This document shows positions 1 to 8,955 of a stretch of DNA of 64,000 nt, one piece after another (the stretch's first letter is position 1; every line of letters begins with the position of its first letter). The stretch covers positions 62,001 through 126,000 of the forward strand of contig NZ_MJEJ02000045.1 in assembly GCF_002095435.2 (NCBI RefSeq). Reading direction: 5' to 3'. The position numbers were made by a program, and so were the translations under genes. The notes below the pieces were generated by a model that was given only the letters and a program-made list of their open reading frames with translations, was not told the DNA's origin and ran no database searches. The DNA comes from Williamsia sp. 1138. GTDB lineage: Bacteria; Actinomycetota; Actinomycetes; Mycobacteriales; Mycobacteriaceae.

Positions 1-410
1 ACTCCGCGGCGAAGGCTGCCATCGCGGAACTGACGATTCAGGCGGCAGCCGAGATGAAAGCATATGGTGTGGCGGTGAATGCCATCGCGCCGTCGGCCCG
101 GACCCGGATGACCACCAGTTCCGGCGACGCGATGGCCGCGCAGATGGCCGCACCCGAGGACGGTTCGTTCGACGCGATGGACCCGGCGAACATCTCGCCG
201 CTGGTGGTCTGGCTCGGCTCGGTCGAAGCCGGCTCGGTCAGCGGAAGGGTCTTCGAGGTCGAGGGCGGCACGGTGTCGGTGACCGATGGTTGGCAGCGAA
301 GCGTCAAACGCGACAAAGGTGCTCGGTGGGACCCGGCCGAACTCGGGCCTGTGGTCGAGGAGATCCTGGCACAGGCCCCGACCCCGATGCCGGTGTACGG
401 CGCACGATAA
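1..410 (+). CDS. SDR-family steroid/acyl-CoA dehydrogenase, 3' end only (Rv3548c-like)
   Basis: Only the C-terminal part is present. The reading frame runs from base 3, and the first two bases complete a probable TAC codon, so the window opens inside the YSAAK active-site motif of a short-chain dehydrogenase. The tail (SGRVFEVEGGTVSVTDGWQ) resembles the C-terminus of the SDR at 29040-29945. That places it in the long SDR subgroup of steroid and hydroxyacyl-CoA dehydrogenases. It lies next to a ddn-fadA5-cyp125 block, where Mtb has Rv3548c, so that orthology is inferred from synteny. The substrate is unknown. The stop codon lies in the first unit of a tandem repeat. Confidence 0.8.
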   Translation, partial: SAAKAAIAELTIQAAAEMKAYGVAVNAIAPSARTRMTTSSGDAMAAQMAAPEDGSFDAMDPANISPLVVWLGSVEAGSVSGRVFEVEGGTVSVTDGWQRSVKRDKGARWDPAELGPVVEEILAQAPTPMPVYGAR

Positions 411-491
411 AAGGGCAGGCACGATAGAAGGGCAGGCACGATAGAGGGCAGGCACGATAGAAGGGCACACACGATAGAAGGGGCAGGCACG
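403..491 (+). repeat. Tandem ~17-nt repeat joining SDR stop to next start codon
   Basis: Five consecutive units of cacgatagaagggcagg (16-18 nt each, starting at 403, 420, 437, 453 and 470) are followed by a sixth partial unit, cacgatgag. Unit 1 carries the TAA stop of the SDR and the sixth carries the ATG of the NTF2-like gene at 492. Every unit contains a purine-rich GAAGGGCAGG that resembles a ribosome-binding site. The array looks like serial duplication of a translation-initiation region, with the extra starts changed from ATG to ATA. Confidence 0.9.
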
Positions 492-860
492 ATGAGCACG
501 GATACCGACCTGATCGCCGCGGCGAAAGCCTACGTCGACGCCCTGGTCAGTCACGATCCGTCGGCAGTGCCGTTCCATCCGGACTGCGTGCGCATCGAGA
601 TGGGCGCCAAGACCGGACGTAGCGGCGATCACCTGACGCGCAGTCTGGCCAGGGGGCCGCAGTACCGCGTCATCCACAGGATCAGTGACTTCAGCCCGCG
701 TGTCGAGGGGCCGGTGGTGTACGTGAGTTTCTATGTGCACGTGCAGCCGAAGCCGTTGAAATTGGCCGCCAGGGTGACCGAGAGTTTCGAGTTCGACGAT
801 GACGGCAGGATCGTCAAGATCATCGCGAAGTTCGGCATCCCACGGCGCCGGCCCACCTAG
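492..860 (+). CDS. NTF2-like (SnoaL/ketosteroid-isomerase fold) protein
   Basis: This 122-residue cytoplasmic protein has the length and layout of a single NTF2-fold domain. An N-terminal helix (DTDLIAAAKAYVDALVSHD) comes first, then beta strands, then a C-terminal DDDGRIVKIIAKFGIP strand typical of SnoaL-like proteins. It has no signal peptide or membrane segment. The family includes ketosteroid isomerases, dehydratases and non-catalytic subunits, and the residues do not decide between them. It follows a steroid-type SDR across an 80-nt tandem repeat that probably supplies its ribosome-binding site (GAAGGGGCAGG before ATG). A role in steroid metabolism is inferred from context. Confidence 0.75.
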   Translation: MSTDTDLIAAAKAYVDALVSHDPSAVPFHPDCVRIEMGAKTGRSGDHLTRSLARGPQYRVIHRISDFSPRVEGPVVYVSFYVHVQPKPLKLAARVTESFEFDDDGRIVKIIAKFGIPRRRPT

Positions 861-879
861 CCCCCCAGCCGCGCCGGAT

Positions 880-919
880 ATACGAAGACGATCCACCTAG
901 AGGTGGATCGTCTTCGTAT
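880..919. terminator. Bidirectional hairpin terminator between convergent genes
   Basis: A perfect 19-bp inverted repeat (arms 880-898 and 901-919) with a 2-nt spacer lies between the + gene ending at 860 and the - gene ending at 938. There is no long T tract. Position and symmetry support a shared terminator. Confidence 0.75.
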
Positions 920-937
920 GAATGGATCGTTTCCGGG

Positions 938-1591
938 TCAGGAACCGGGCGCGCGGATGACCAGGGGGACACCGGGGAAGTAGGCGGCCAGTTCGGACCG
1001 CGAACGACGCAGGGCTGAAGTGCCGTAGCCCTTCTTGCGATGCTCGGGAGCGATCCAGATCCGAACGTGGACCTCACCGTCGGATAGTTCACCGAACACG
1101 AGTCCGATCTTGTCCGACCCTTCGGTGGCTACCAGCCAGACGGCCTCTTCGGCGTGCATCCGGCTGTTGGCGGCCGAGATCTCATCGGCGATTCCCGAAG
1201 CGGGAGAACCGCTCCCGTCGCCGGCGGCACCCACGTCGGAGGTCCGCTTCTCGAAGATGTCGGCATCGGCGTCGGTGAACTGGCGCAGCGTAAGGGTCTC
1301 GGACGTGCTGGCCGGGCGCTCGGTCTGCGTGAACGTCAGCTGTGAGTTGAGATCCTCGAGCTCGGCAGCATTCTCGCGCCGCGCCGTGACAGTCAAGCGG
1401 TCGAAGGACATCCCCAGGACGGCCTCGGCACCGATCGCAGGGACCGAGAGCAGGGTGGCGATGGAGTTGATGGCCGACGCGCGGTCCTCGGCCTCCACGA
1501 TCGCGTCGAGGACTTCGTGGCGCCGTTCGAAGGCGGCTTCGAGGGCGGCAGTGATGTCGCGGCGCGTCGCCGCACGGTCTGGAGCAGTCAT
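938..1591 (-). CDS. GyrA-like coiled-coil/GNAT acetyltransferase fusion
   Basis: This 217-residue protein has two parts. Residues ~98-217 form a GNAT N-acetyltransferase domain: the segment VHVRIWIAPEHRKKGYGTSAL is the acetyl-CoA-binding R-x-x-G-x-G/A-type loop. Residues ~8-88 align by eye with the helical segment after the GyrA/ParC tower (HEVLDAIVEAEDRASAI, then GMSFDRLT where GyrA has MRLxRLTxLE). The start at 1591 was chosen because the longer frame (to 1711) runs into the preceding gene; it leaves a 53-nt gap to the upstream stop. The acetylated substrate is unknown. The N-terminal module may mediate dimerisation rather than DNA binding. Confidence 0.75.
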   Translation of the reverse strand: MTAPDRAATRRDITAALEAAFERRHEVLDAIVEAEDRASAINSIATLLSVPAIGAEAVLGMSFDRLTVTARRENAAELEDLNSQLTFTQTERPASTSETLTLRQFTDADADIFEKRTSDVGAAGDGSGSPASGIADEISAANSRMHAEEAVWLVATEGSDKIGLVFGELSDGEVHVRIWIAPEHRKKGYGTSALRRSRSELAAYFPGVPLVIRAPGS

Positions 1592-1644
1592 GCAGCCAAG
1601 TCTATTGCGAATGCCTCCGGGTGGTCGGCTGACCCCGGTAAAGC

Positions 1645-3234
1645 TCACCCGACTTTCATCGGGTGGTTCTGCGACCCGACTCGGAACGTCAGCGGGGTCG
1701 TTCCGTCCCATATCTCGGCGGCCACCGAACCGGTGGCGCCCACGGGGATGGTCACCGCCCCGTTGGTGCGGGCGATGTGGTCGGCGATGGTGTCGCTGCG
1801 TTTGACATCGACGTGCAGTGACCCCGGGAGACCGATGCCTGTGAGTCCGAATGTGTAGTCACCGTCGGTGTCTCGGCCGACCGAAACCGTGCTGCCGGGC
1901 AGGAGGTTCAGGCCGGTTCCCTCGGCAGCCACGGACCAGTCCGCTTCCTCGCTCGCGACCGTCAGCCGTGGAGAGACCGGGAACGAACTCGCCAGGGCGA
2001 CGCGGCGTTGATCCTTGTCTACCGACACGGTGGCGGTGGCGGCCGGGAGGATCACCAGATCGTCCACCTCGTTGATCCAGCCGTCGCCGATGATGGAGAC
2101 GTCCACGTCTGCGGCCGGCCCGATCGGCACACCACCGATGGTCAGTTCGAACGCGGTCGCCGCCGGGACCCGGTACAACTCGCTTCGCCGGGTGTTGGAG
2201 TAGTCGAGTCGCTCGAGTCCGGCGACAGGTCCGCCGCCGGGGCGGGTGATCGTCAGATCCCAGTCCGCCGCGTCGGCGGCGGGCTTGGCGGCGGTGTCCT
2301 TCACCAGGATCAGGACGGAATCGTCGCCGACGTCATGGCATACCGGGCATTCGTGGACCTGTGTCATCTGCGACAGCGGAAACAGGATCATCGGATTGGT
2401 CGGTGACCCGAGATAAAGGGCACTCGGCTCAGCCGGATTCAGCGCCGTCGTGTAATACCACGTGTTCGCCCCGGGGTCGGTGACGACCATTTTTTCTTCG
2501 CCCGGATAGTTGTTGTCATAAACGACGATTCCGATCCGCCCGTCGCCCAGGTCGCGCAGGGCGGTGGGGGTTATCGCATGCCCGCCGGTGTCGCTCATGA
2601 TGGCCAGCAGATAATCGTCTCCGGCGGCCCATGCGCTCTGGATCTTTGTGAGGGTGTCGGCCACGGAAGACTTCGTGGAGGCGCCGGCAGTCGGGAGGGC
2701 GCCCTGCGAATTGAAGTACCTGGAGATCAAACCGTCGAGTTGATCCGACGGGCCGACGTCATAGAGGCTCTGGCCCGCGGGAACGTATCCGGACTTGTCG
2801 AGACCGCCGGTGTAGAAGAGGCCGGCAACGGCGGCCATCCCGAAGCAGTGCCCTCCGTCGGAGCCTTCATTCGAATCTCTTTCCAGCACTTCGCCGGTGG
2901 CGGTCAGCACGCATGCTCCGTCAACGATGCGGGCGCAGATACGATCTCCGTAGAGCGATTGCATGGCGGCCGGTGTCATGCTGCGACGATGCGACTCGTC
3001 CGGTGGGCCCCAGTTCGCGAAGGAGAAACCGTCCCGTTTGGCCTCGAAGCCACTGTCCGCGATCAGTGTTCCCGACGTCGGGTCGAGCGCCACGTAAGAG
3101 CCAGGGTTTTCTGGCTGTTCCGGTTGTTCCAGCGACCCTGTGTCAGGGAGGTCGATGAGCGGCGCCGCGCCCGCACTCACCGGAAATGCGAGCAGAATTG
3201 CCGCAACGAGCATCGATATATAGCGCTTTCGCAC
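1645..3234 (-). CDS. Secreted protein with putative papain-like Cys-His-Asn centre
   Basis: This 529-residue exported protein has a signal peptide at residues 1-24 (MRKR, hydrophobic VAAILLAFPV, then AGAAP). A middle domain (~85-260) carries GGHCFGMAA (Cys130), GGHAITPTAL (His219) and VVYDNNYPGE (Asp240-Asn242). This order and spacing fit a papain/C39-like cysteine peptidase fold. The C-terminal ~230 residues look like beta-sandwich repeats, which fits a cell-surface or adhesin-associated protein. An HECPVCH cluster near residue 294 could bind metal. I recognise no named family, so function is open. It sits upstream of, and co-directional with, the GNAT gene. Confidence 0.65.
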   Translation of the reverse strand: MRKRYISMLVAAILLAFPVSAGAAPLIDLPDTGSLEQPEQPENPGSYVALDPTSGTLIADSGFEAKRDGFSFANWGPPDESHRRSMTPAAMQSLYGDRICARIVDGACVLTATGEVLERDSNEGSDGGHCFGMAAVAGLFYTGGLDKSGYVPAGQSLYDVGPSDQLDGLISRYFNSQGALPTAGASTKSSVADTLTKIQSAWAAGDDYLLAIMSDTGGHAITPTALRDLGDGRIGIVVYDNNYPGEEKMVVTDPGANTWYYTTALNPAEPSALYLGSPTNPMILFPLSQMTQVHECPVCHDVGDDSVLILVKDTAAKPAADAADWDLTITRPGGGPVAGLERLDYSNTRRSELYRVPAATAFELTIGGVPIGPAADVDVSIIGDGWINEVDDLVILPAATATVSVDKDQRRVALASSFPVSPRLTVASEEADWSVAAEGTGLNLLPGSTVSVGRDTDGDYTFGLTGIGLPGSLHVDVKRSDTIADHIARTNGAVTIPVGATGSVAAEIWDGTTPLTFRVGSQNHPMKVG

Positions 3235-3466
3235 TACGCCTCCTCAGGCCGCGTGATCACAGGGGGTGGACAGGCACCCTCCGAATCGAACGCCCGACGG
3301 GATTGGTGAAATGTCCGCTTTGCAGAATAAGTTAGCTTATCGCACGACAAATTGCACCGGCTGCTCGAAATTGCTCGCCGGCGAACTTTTCGGCGCCCTG
3401 AAAAGAGCGTTGGTCGGTGCGTGTGATAGGTCCGTGATATGCGAATGCGACGCACACCGGGTCGAG

Positions 3467-5170
3467 CTACCCGGCTGCGCGTCCGACCTGAACGACCTTC
3501 TGTGAACCGTTCGGCACCCGCCAGGACTGGCCGTACCGCTGGCCTGATCGCGGGTCGTCGCGATTGTTGACGAAATACCAATCCATCTGGGTCGCAGCGT
3601 CGGTCACCGTGAGCACCGCGTAACCGTGAGCATCGGTGTCGACCCAGCGCAGGTGTCGGTTCACGTTTGTCAGCGCCGCCGCCGCGACGTTGCCCACCGT
3701 GTATTCCGGTGCCCCGACGAGATCGTCGACGTTGCTCGACGTCACCGACGGCGTCACCAACTCGGTGCCCACCGTGCCGGCCCCCGGGTAGTTGGCGGGG
3801 TCGTTCGGCAGGTCGCACGCGAACGACATGTGGATGTCGCCGGTGATGAAGACCGTGTTCTGGATGTTGTTGTCGCGCAACGCCTGATAAAGGCGCCGGC
3901 GGTCGGCGGTGTAGCCGTCCCACGGGTCCGAGCTGAGCGGGATGCCGGCGCTGGGCACGCCGAGCAGATCGGTGAGGGCGGCGGTGGTGCGGGGTTCCAA
4001 CGGTGGGATCAGGATGGGGCTGATCATCACCGGGTTGCCGACGATCTTCCACCGGGTCGGCGACGACACGACACCGTTGGTCAGCCAGGACATCTGGGCG
4101 GCACCGGTGATGGTGGCCGCGGGATTGTCGGCAGCGTTCGAGGTCGTGCCCGGTTGTTCGGTCCGATAGGTCCGCAGGTCGAGCATCGACAATTCGAGCA
4201 GGTTGCCGTACCGCAACCTGCGATAGAGGTGCCTGCCTCCGGCATCGGGAACCGGACGCACGGGCATCCACTCGTAGTAGGCCTGTTCCGCGGCGGCCTT
4301 GCGGGCCGGCCAATCCCCCTCGGCGGCACTGTGGTTCTCCGCGCCGGAGGCCCAGGCGTCGTTGGCGGCCTCGTGATCGTCCCAGGTGCAGATCCAGGGC
4401 AGGTCTCGGTGGGCCAACTGTAGATCGGGATCGGTCTTGTACTGGGCGTGCCTAATCCGGTAATCCGCCACGGAGATGATCTCGTGCGCCGGTTCGTGGC
4501 GTCGGACCGGACCGTTCTTGCCGGTGTATTCGCCGATTCCGTACTCGTAGATGTAGTCGCCGAGGTGCACGATCGCGTCGAGATCCGGCTGCGCGGCCAG
4601 GTGCCGGTACGCGCCGAAATACCCGGCTTCCCAGTTGGCGCAGGACACCACCCCGAACCGGACCCGGGCGACCTCTGCCGCCGTGTCGGGCGCGGTCTTC
4701 GTGCGACCGACCGGCGAGACGGTGCCCGCGGCGGGACCGTCGACGACATGGAACCGGTAGTGATAACCGGTGTTCGGGCTCAACCCGCCGGCGTCAACCT
4801 TCACCGTCAGGTCGCTTCCGGTATCGGTGGTCGTGGTGCCCGAGGACACCACCGACCCGAAGCCCGGATCGGTCGCCACTTCCCAGCGGATCGTCGTCGC
4901 GCCGCCGCGGCCCGATCCTGCGGTGGCGTCTGCCGTCGGCGTCACTCGGGTCCACAGGATGACGCGATCGGGCAGGGGATCGCCGGAGGCGATGCCGTGG
5001 CGGAACACCTCCGACGGGGGTGCGGGCGCTGCCGCGGCACCACCGGCATAGACCGTTCCGAGGACGCCGACGGTACCGATGGCGGCACCGCCGAGAAAGG
5101 CGCGACGTGACGGCTGGGTCCAGGATGGCTGTGGGACCGGCTCAGGGCGGGAGTCTGGATTAGATGTCAT
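3467..5170 (-). CDS. phoD: PhoD-family alkaline phosphatase/phosphodiesterase, Tat-exported
   Basis: This 567-residue secreted metallophosphoesterase has a Tat signal (SRRAFLGGAAIG, then a hydrophobic stretch and AAAAPAPP) at residues ~20-50. The PhoD N-terminal domain follows (FRHGIASGDPLPDRVILWTR). Metal-binding motifs are VVSCANWEAGYF, IVHLGDYIYEYG, CTWDDHEAANDAW and FITGDIHMSF, in the order and spacing of PhoD enzymes that use Fe3+ and Ca2+. It should hydrolyse phosphate mono- or diesters outside the membrane to supply phosphate. The 233-nt gap downstream and 104-nt gap upstream suggest a single-gene unit. No obvious Pho box was identified. Confidence 0.93.
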   Translation of the reverse strand: MTSNPDSRPEPVPQPSWTQPSRRAFLGGAAIGTVGVLGTVYAGGAAAAPAPPSEVFRHGIASGDPLPDRVILWTRVTPTADATAGSGRGGATTIRWEVATDPGFGSVVSSGTTTTDTGSDLTVKVDAGGLSPNTGYHYRFHVVDGPAAGTVSPVGRTKTAPDTAAEVARVRFGVVSCANWEAGYFGAYRHLAAQPDLDAIVHLGDYIYEYGIGEYTGKNGPVRRHEPAHEIISVADYRIRHAQYKTDPDLQLAHRDLPWICTWDDHEAANDAWASGAENHSAAEGDWPARKAAAEQAYYEWMPVRPVPDAGGRHLYRRLRYGNLLELSMLDLRTYRTEQPGTTSNAADNPAATITGAAQMSWLTNGVVSSPTRWKIVGNPVMISPILIPPLEPRTTAALTDLLGVPSAGIPLSSDPWDGYTADRRRLYQALRDNNIQNTVFITGDIHMSFACDLPNDPANYPGAGTVGTELVTPSVTSSNVDDLVGAPEYTVGNVAAAALTNVNRHLRWVDTDAHGYAVLTVTDAATQMDWYFVNNRDDPRSGQRYGQSWRVPNGSQKVVQVGRAAG

Positions 5171-5274
5171 TGCGCATCGAATCCTGGCATACCCGGTGGC
5201 CTCGGGTGCACCGACCGGTGACCTTCGCGAAGAATTCTTGTCGTCGCTGCGATGAACTCTTCACTCGGTAGCCT

Positions 5275-5754
5275 TCAGCGCGGCTCGCAGATGATCACCG
5301 GGATCTTGCGGTCCGTCCACGCCTTGTACTGGTCGAAGTCGGCGTACACCTCGACGAGTTTGGGCCACAGACGTTCCCGCTCGGCGTCGTCGGCTTCGCG
5401 CGCCCGCATCACCGATGTCTTCTTGCCCTCCTGGATGCTCACGTCGGGGTTGGCGGTGATGTTGAGATACCACGCCGGGTTGGATGCCATCCCGCCCTGG
5501 GAGGCCACGACCACCACGTTCGCGCCGTCCCGGAGAAAGAGCAGCGGCACGGTGCGTGGCTTGCCGGACTTGCGGCCGATGGTGGTCAGGAGGATCACCG
5601 GCACCGGATCCTTGAATCCCGCCCCGACGCGCCACTTGGCGCCCACCTTGCCCCCGGTGAGTTTGTAGATCTTCGTGTTCACCCGTGACGACAGTTTGAC
5701 GATCGTGCTGACCGCCTTGGAGTTGAGGGCCTTGGGTGGTTCCTGGGTCGGCAC
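5275..5754 (-). CDS. ddn: Deazaflavin (F420)-dependent nitroreductase family protein (Ddn-like)
   Basis: This 159-residue protein is of the FDOR-A/DUF385 family. It shows the family core TIGRKSGKPRTVPLLFLRDG, which binds F420 phosphate, and SQGGMASNPAWYLNITANPDV. A basic N-terminal helix fits the membrane-proximal segment of mycobacterial Ddn. Mtb Ddn (Rv3547) reduces menaquinone with F420H2 and activates bicyclic nitroimidazoles; whether this homologue activates them cannot be read from sequence. It starts 6 nt downstream of the fadA5 stop, so the two are cotranscribed, and Rv3546-Rv3547 are neighbours in Mtb too. KstR control through the fadA5 promoter is likely. Confidence 0.9.
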   Translation of the reverse strand: MPTQEPPKALNSKAVSTIVKLSSRVNTKIYKLTGGKVGAKWRVGAGFKDPVPVILLTTIGRKSGKPRTVPLLFLRDGANVVVVASQGGMASNPAWYLNITANPDVSIQEGKKTSVMRAREADDAERERLWPKLVEVYADFDQYKAWTDRKIPVIICEPR

Positions 5755-5760
5755 CGGGCC

Positions 5761-6966
<1,206 letters not shown>

Positions 6967-6967
6967 C

Positions 6968-6981
6968 TAGAACAAGTTGCC
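6968..6981. promoter_or_regulatory. KstR-like operator upstream of fadA5
   Basis: TAGAACAAGTTGCC matches 7 of the 8 fixed bases of the KstR consensus TnnAACnnGTTnnA. It lies 41 nt from the fadA5 start, in the divergent fadA5/cyp125 gap. Confidence 0.65.
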
Positions 6982-7047
6982 AACTGGACACAAGTCCTAT
7001 TGCAGCAGGTAGTAGCCATTGTTCAGCATTGTGCTCTACCATCGAAC

Positions 7048-7061
7048 TAGAACACGTTCAT
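7048..7061. promoter_or_regulatory. KstR-like operator upstream of cyp125
   Basis: TAGAACACGTTCAT matches 7 of 8 fixed bases of the KstR consensus. It lies 22 nt before the cyp125 ATG and probably overlaps its promoter. With 6968-6981 it gives each divergent gene its own site. Confidence 0.8.
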
Positions 7062-7083
7062 GTCTAGCATTTAGGTGGTTGCA

Positions 7084-8352
7084 ATGACGCAGGCCGAGAA
7101 GGTGTGCCCGTTCGCAGAGGGTTTCGATTTCACCAGCCCTGACCTGTTGGAACAAGGGATCCCGGTGACGGAATTCGCAGAGCTGCGAAAGACGTCGCCG
7201 GTCTGGTGGAATGCCCAAGCCGAGGGTAAAGGCGGTGGCTTTTCCGACGGCGGTTACTGGGTCGTCAGCAAGCACGAGGATGTGCGTGCGATCTCGAAGA
7301 ACAACGACAACTGGTCCACCAACGAAAACGGTGTGATCATGCGGTTCGACGACGCGATGACGTCTGAGCAGCTCGACATCACGAAGGCTCTGCTGATCAA
7401 CCACGATCCGCCCGAGCACACCCGTCTGCGCAAGCTGATCTCGAAGCTGTTCACGCCCAAGGCGGTGCATGCGATCGAAGAGAAGCTCGAGGATGCGGCA
7501 CAGAAGATCGTCAAGGATGCCGCGGCAAAGGGCAACGGAGACTTCGTCGAAGACGTCGCGATCAATCTGCCGCTGATGGCCATCGCCGACCTGCTCGGCG
7601 TTCCCGAGGACGACCGGGAGAAGCTGTACCACTGGTCGAACAACATGATGAACGCCGATGACCCGGAGTTCAACGAGGTCGATGACGAATCCGGACTGAC
7701 CCCGGCGCAGCTGTCGTCCGCCGAGATCCTCGGCTACGCATACACGATGGCCGAGGAACGCAAGAAGTGTCCGGCCGACGACATCGTCACCGCTCTGGTC
7801 AACGCCGACATCGACGGACAATCGCTCGACGAGATCGAGTTCGGTTACTTCGTGATCCTGCTGACCGTCGCCGGCAACGAGACCACCCGTAACGCCATCA
7901 GCCACGGCATGAATGCGTTCCTCGACAATCCGGACCAGTGGGAGCTCTTCAAGCGTGATCGACCGGCCACCACCGCGGACGAGATCGTCCGCTGGGCCAC
8001 CCCGGTCAACGCGTTCCAACGTACTGCCCGTCATGATCTGGTCCTCGGTGGCCAGGAGATCAAGAAGGGCCAGCGCGTCGGGATGTTCTACGGATCGGCC
8101 AACTTCGACGAGGACGTCTTCGATAAGCCCTTCGAGTTCAACATCCTGCGCGATCCCAACCCGCACGTCGGCTTCGGTGGCCATGGCGCCCACTACTGCG
8201 TCGGCGCCAACCTGGCCCGCATGGAGATCAACCTGATCTTCAACGCGATCGCCGATCACATGCCCGACATCACCAAGCTGGCGGAGCCCCGCCGGCTCCG
8301 GCATGGCTGGATCAACGGAGTCAAGGAGCTGTCGGTCAACTACGGCGGCTAG
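7084..8352 (+). CDS. cyp125: CYP125 sterol C26/C27 monooxygenase
   Basis: This 422-residue cytochrome P450 hydroxylates and further oxidises the terminal methyl of cholesterol or cholest-4-en-3-one, the first side-chain step. Visible motifs are the I-helix VAGNETTRNAISHGM, EIVRWATPV (ExxR), and the haem loop VGFGGHGAHYCVGANLAR with Cys372. It is closely similar throughout to Mtb CYP125A1, including WWNAQ-GKGGGFxDGG and LRHGWINGVK. ATG 7084 is preferred because AGGTGG lies 5 nt upstream; a GTG at 7075 would add three residues. It is divergent from fadA5, with a KstR-like site in its promoter and a strong hairpin after its stop. The small ferredoxin at 28689 is a plausible electron donor. Confidence 0.96.
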   Translation: MTQAEKVCPFAEGFDFTSPDLLEQGIPVTEFAELRKTSPVWWNAQAEGKGGGFSDGGYWVVSKHEDVRAISKNNDNWSTNENGVIMRFDDAMTSEQLDITKALLINHDPPEHTRLRKLISKLFTPKAVHAIEEKLEDAAQKIVKDAAAKGNGDFVEDVAINLPLMAIADLLGVPEDDREKLYHWSNNMMNADDPEFNEVDDESGLTPAQLSSAEILGYAYTMAEERKKCPADDIVTALVNADIDGQSLDEIEFGYFVILLTVAGNETTRNAISHGMNAFLDNPDQWELFKRDRPATTADEIVRWATPVNAFQRTARHDLVLGGQEIKKGQRVGMFYGSANFDEDVFDKPFEFNILRDPNPHVGFGGHGAHYCVGANLARMEINLIFNAIADHMPDITKLAEPRRLRHGWINGVKELSVNYGG

Positions 8353-8354
8353 AC

Positions 8355-8400
8355 ACACGAGAAAGCCCCCCGTCCGAAAGGATGGGGGGCTTCTTCGTGT
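8355..8400. terminator. Terminator after cyp125
   Basis: A ~20-bp imperfect stem (acacgagaaagccccccgtcc against ggatggggggcttcttcgtgt) begins 3 nt after the cyp125 stop, with a 4-nt loop. It is GC-rich in the core and followed by TTCTTCGTGT. Confidence 0.85.
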
Positions 8401-8467
8401 CCCGAAAATGGTGGGTTCTGGTGAGCGTCACATGGGGAAATACTCGCCAAAACCCACCAAGATCGGG
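8401..8467. repeat. Intergenic palindromic repeat, subfamily A, copy 1
   Basis: The element starts CCCGAAAATGG and ends GATCGGGG. Arms 8410-8425 and 8443-8458 (GGTGGGTTCTGGTGAG against CTCGCCAAAACCCACC) pair at 14 of 16 positions. The right half recurs nearly unchanged at 50305-50340. It lies just downstream of the minus-strand NTF2-like gene. Confidence 0.8.
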
Positions 8468-8474
8468 GCTCGGG

Positions 8475-8918
8475 CTAGGCCTTGCGGACGGAGTTGATCG
8501 TCTTCTCGACTTCCCAGAACGCCCGCAGCGCAGTCAGTTTGCCGTCGTCGTTCGCGCGGTACGTGAACACTCCACGGGCCTCCGAGATGTGGCCGTGGAT
8601 GTGGGTGATGATCTTGCCGATGTAGGCGACCTCGTTGCCGCAGATGATCTCTTCGTCGAAGGCGAACTCGATCTGCTCGGTGGTCCCGATCGACAGGTCC
8701 CAGAAGTCGCTGATGCGATCGTGCCCGGTGAACCCGATGCCTTCTTCGTCGAACATCGACGGGCCGACCGGGTCTTGGACGATGCCGTCCTCGGCGAAGA
8801 GATTGACCCAGGCCGCCTTGTTCCTCGACCCCACGTACTCGCGGGACAGACGTCCGGCGACAACCGCGGGATTGTTGGCCCGGTCGATGTTCATGTAGGC
8901 GGGTTCTGCTTTGGTCAT
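8475..8918 (-). CDS. NTF2-like (SnoaL/KSI-fold) protein of the sterol side-chain operon
   Basis: This 147-residue single-domain NTF2-fold protein has SREYVGSRNKAAWVNLFAEDGIVQDPVG near the N-terminus and TALRAFWEVEKTI at the C-terminus. Both are typical of ketosteroid-isomerase-like polyketide/steroid enzymes. ATG 8918 is chosen; the longer frame would overlap ltp3. It is the last gene of DUF35-ltp4-ltp3-NTF2, 37 nt after ltp3, and so is likely KstR-controlled from 12200. It may act as an isomerase, a dehydratase or an accessory subunit for the Ltp proteins. Catalytic Asp/Tyr equivalents cannot be assigned by eye. Confidence 0.8.
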   Translation of the reverse strand: MTKAEPAYMNIDRANNPAVVAGRLSREYVGSRNKAAWVNLFAEDGIVQDPVGPSMFDEEGIGFTGHDRISDFWDLSIGTTEQIEFAFDEEIICGNEVAYIGKIITHIHGHISEARGVFTYRANDDGKLTALRAFWEVEKTINSVRKA

Positions 8919-8955
8919 GACCTGATCCGATCGGTGGGTGGTTGTGTCGGCCGGC

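Noticed and set aside
2338-2352. CPVCH in the secreted protein as a cytochrome c haem site
   Set aside because: A single CxxCH with no further haem ligands or cytochrome context is not enough; metal binding is equally likely.
3234-4313. Long open frame on the minus strand inside the PhoD gene
   Set aside because: It is in another frame of phoD, Arg/Pro-rich and low in complexity, as expected for a GC-rich shadow.
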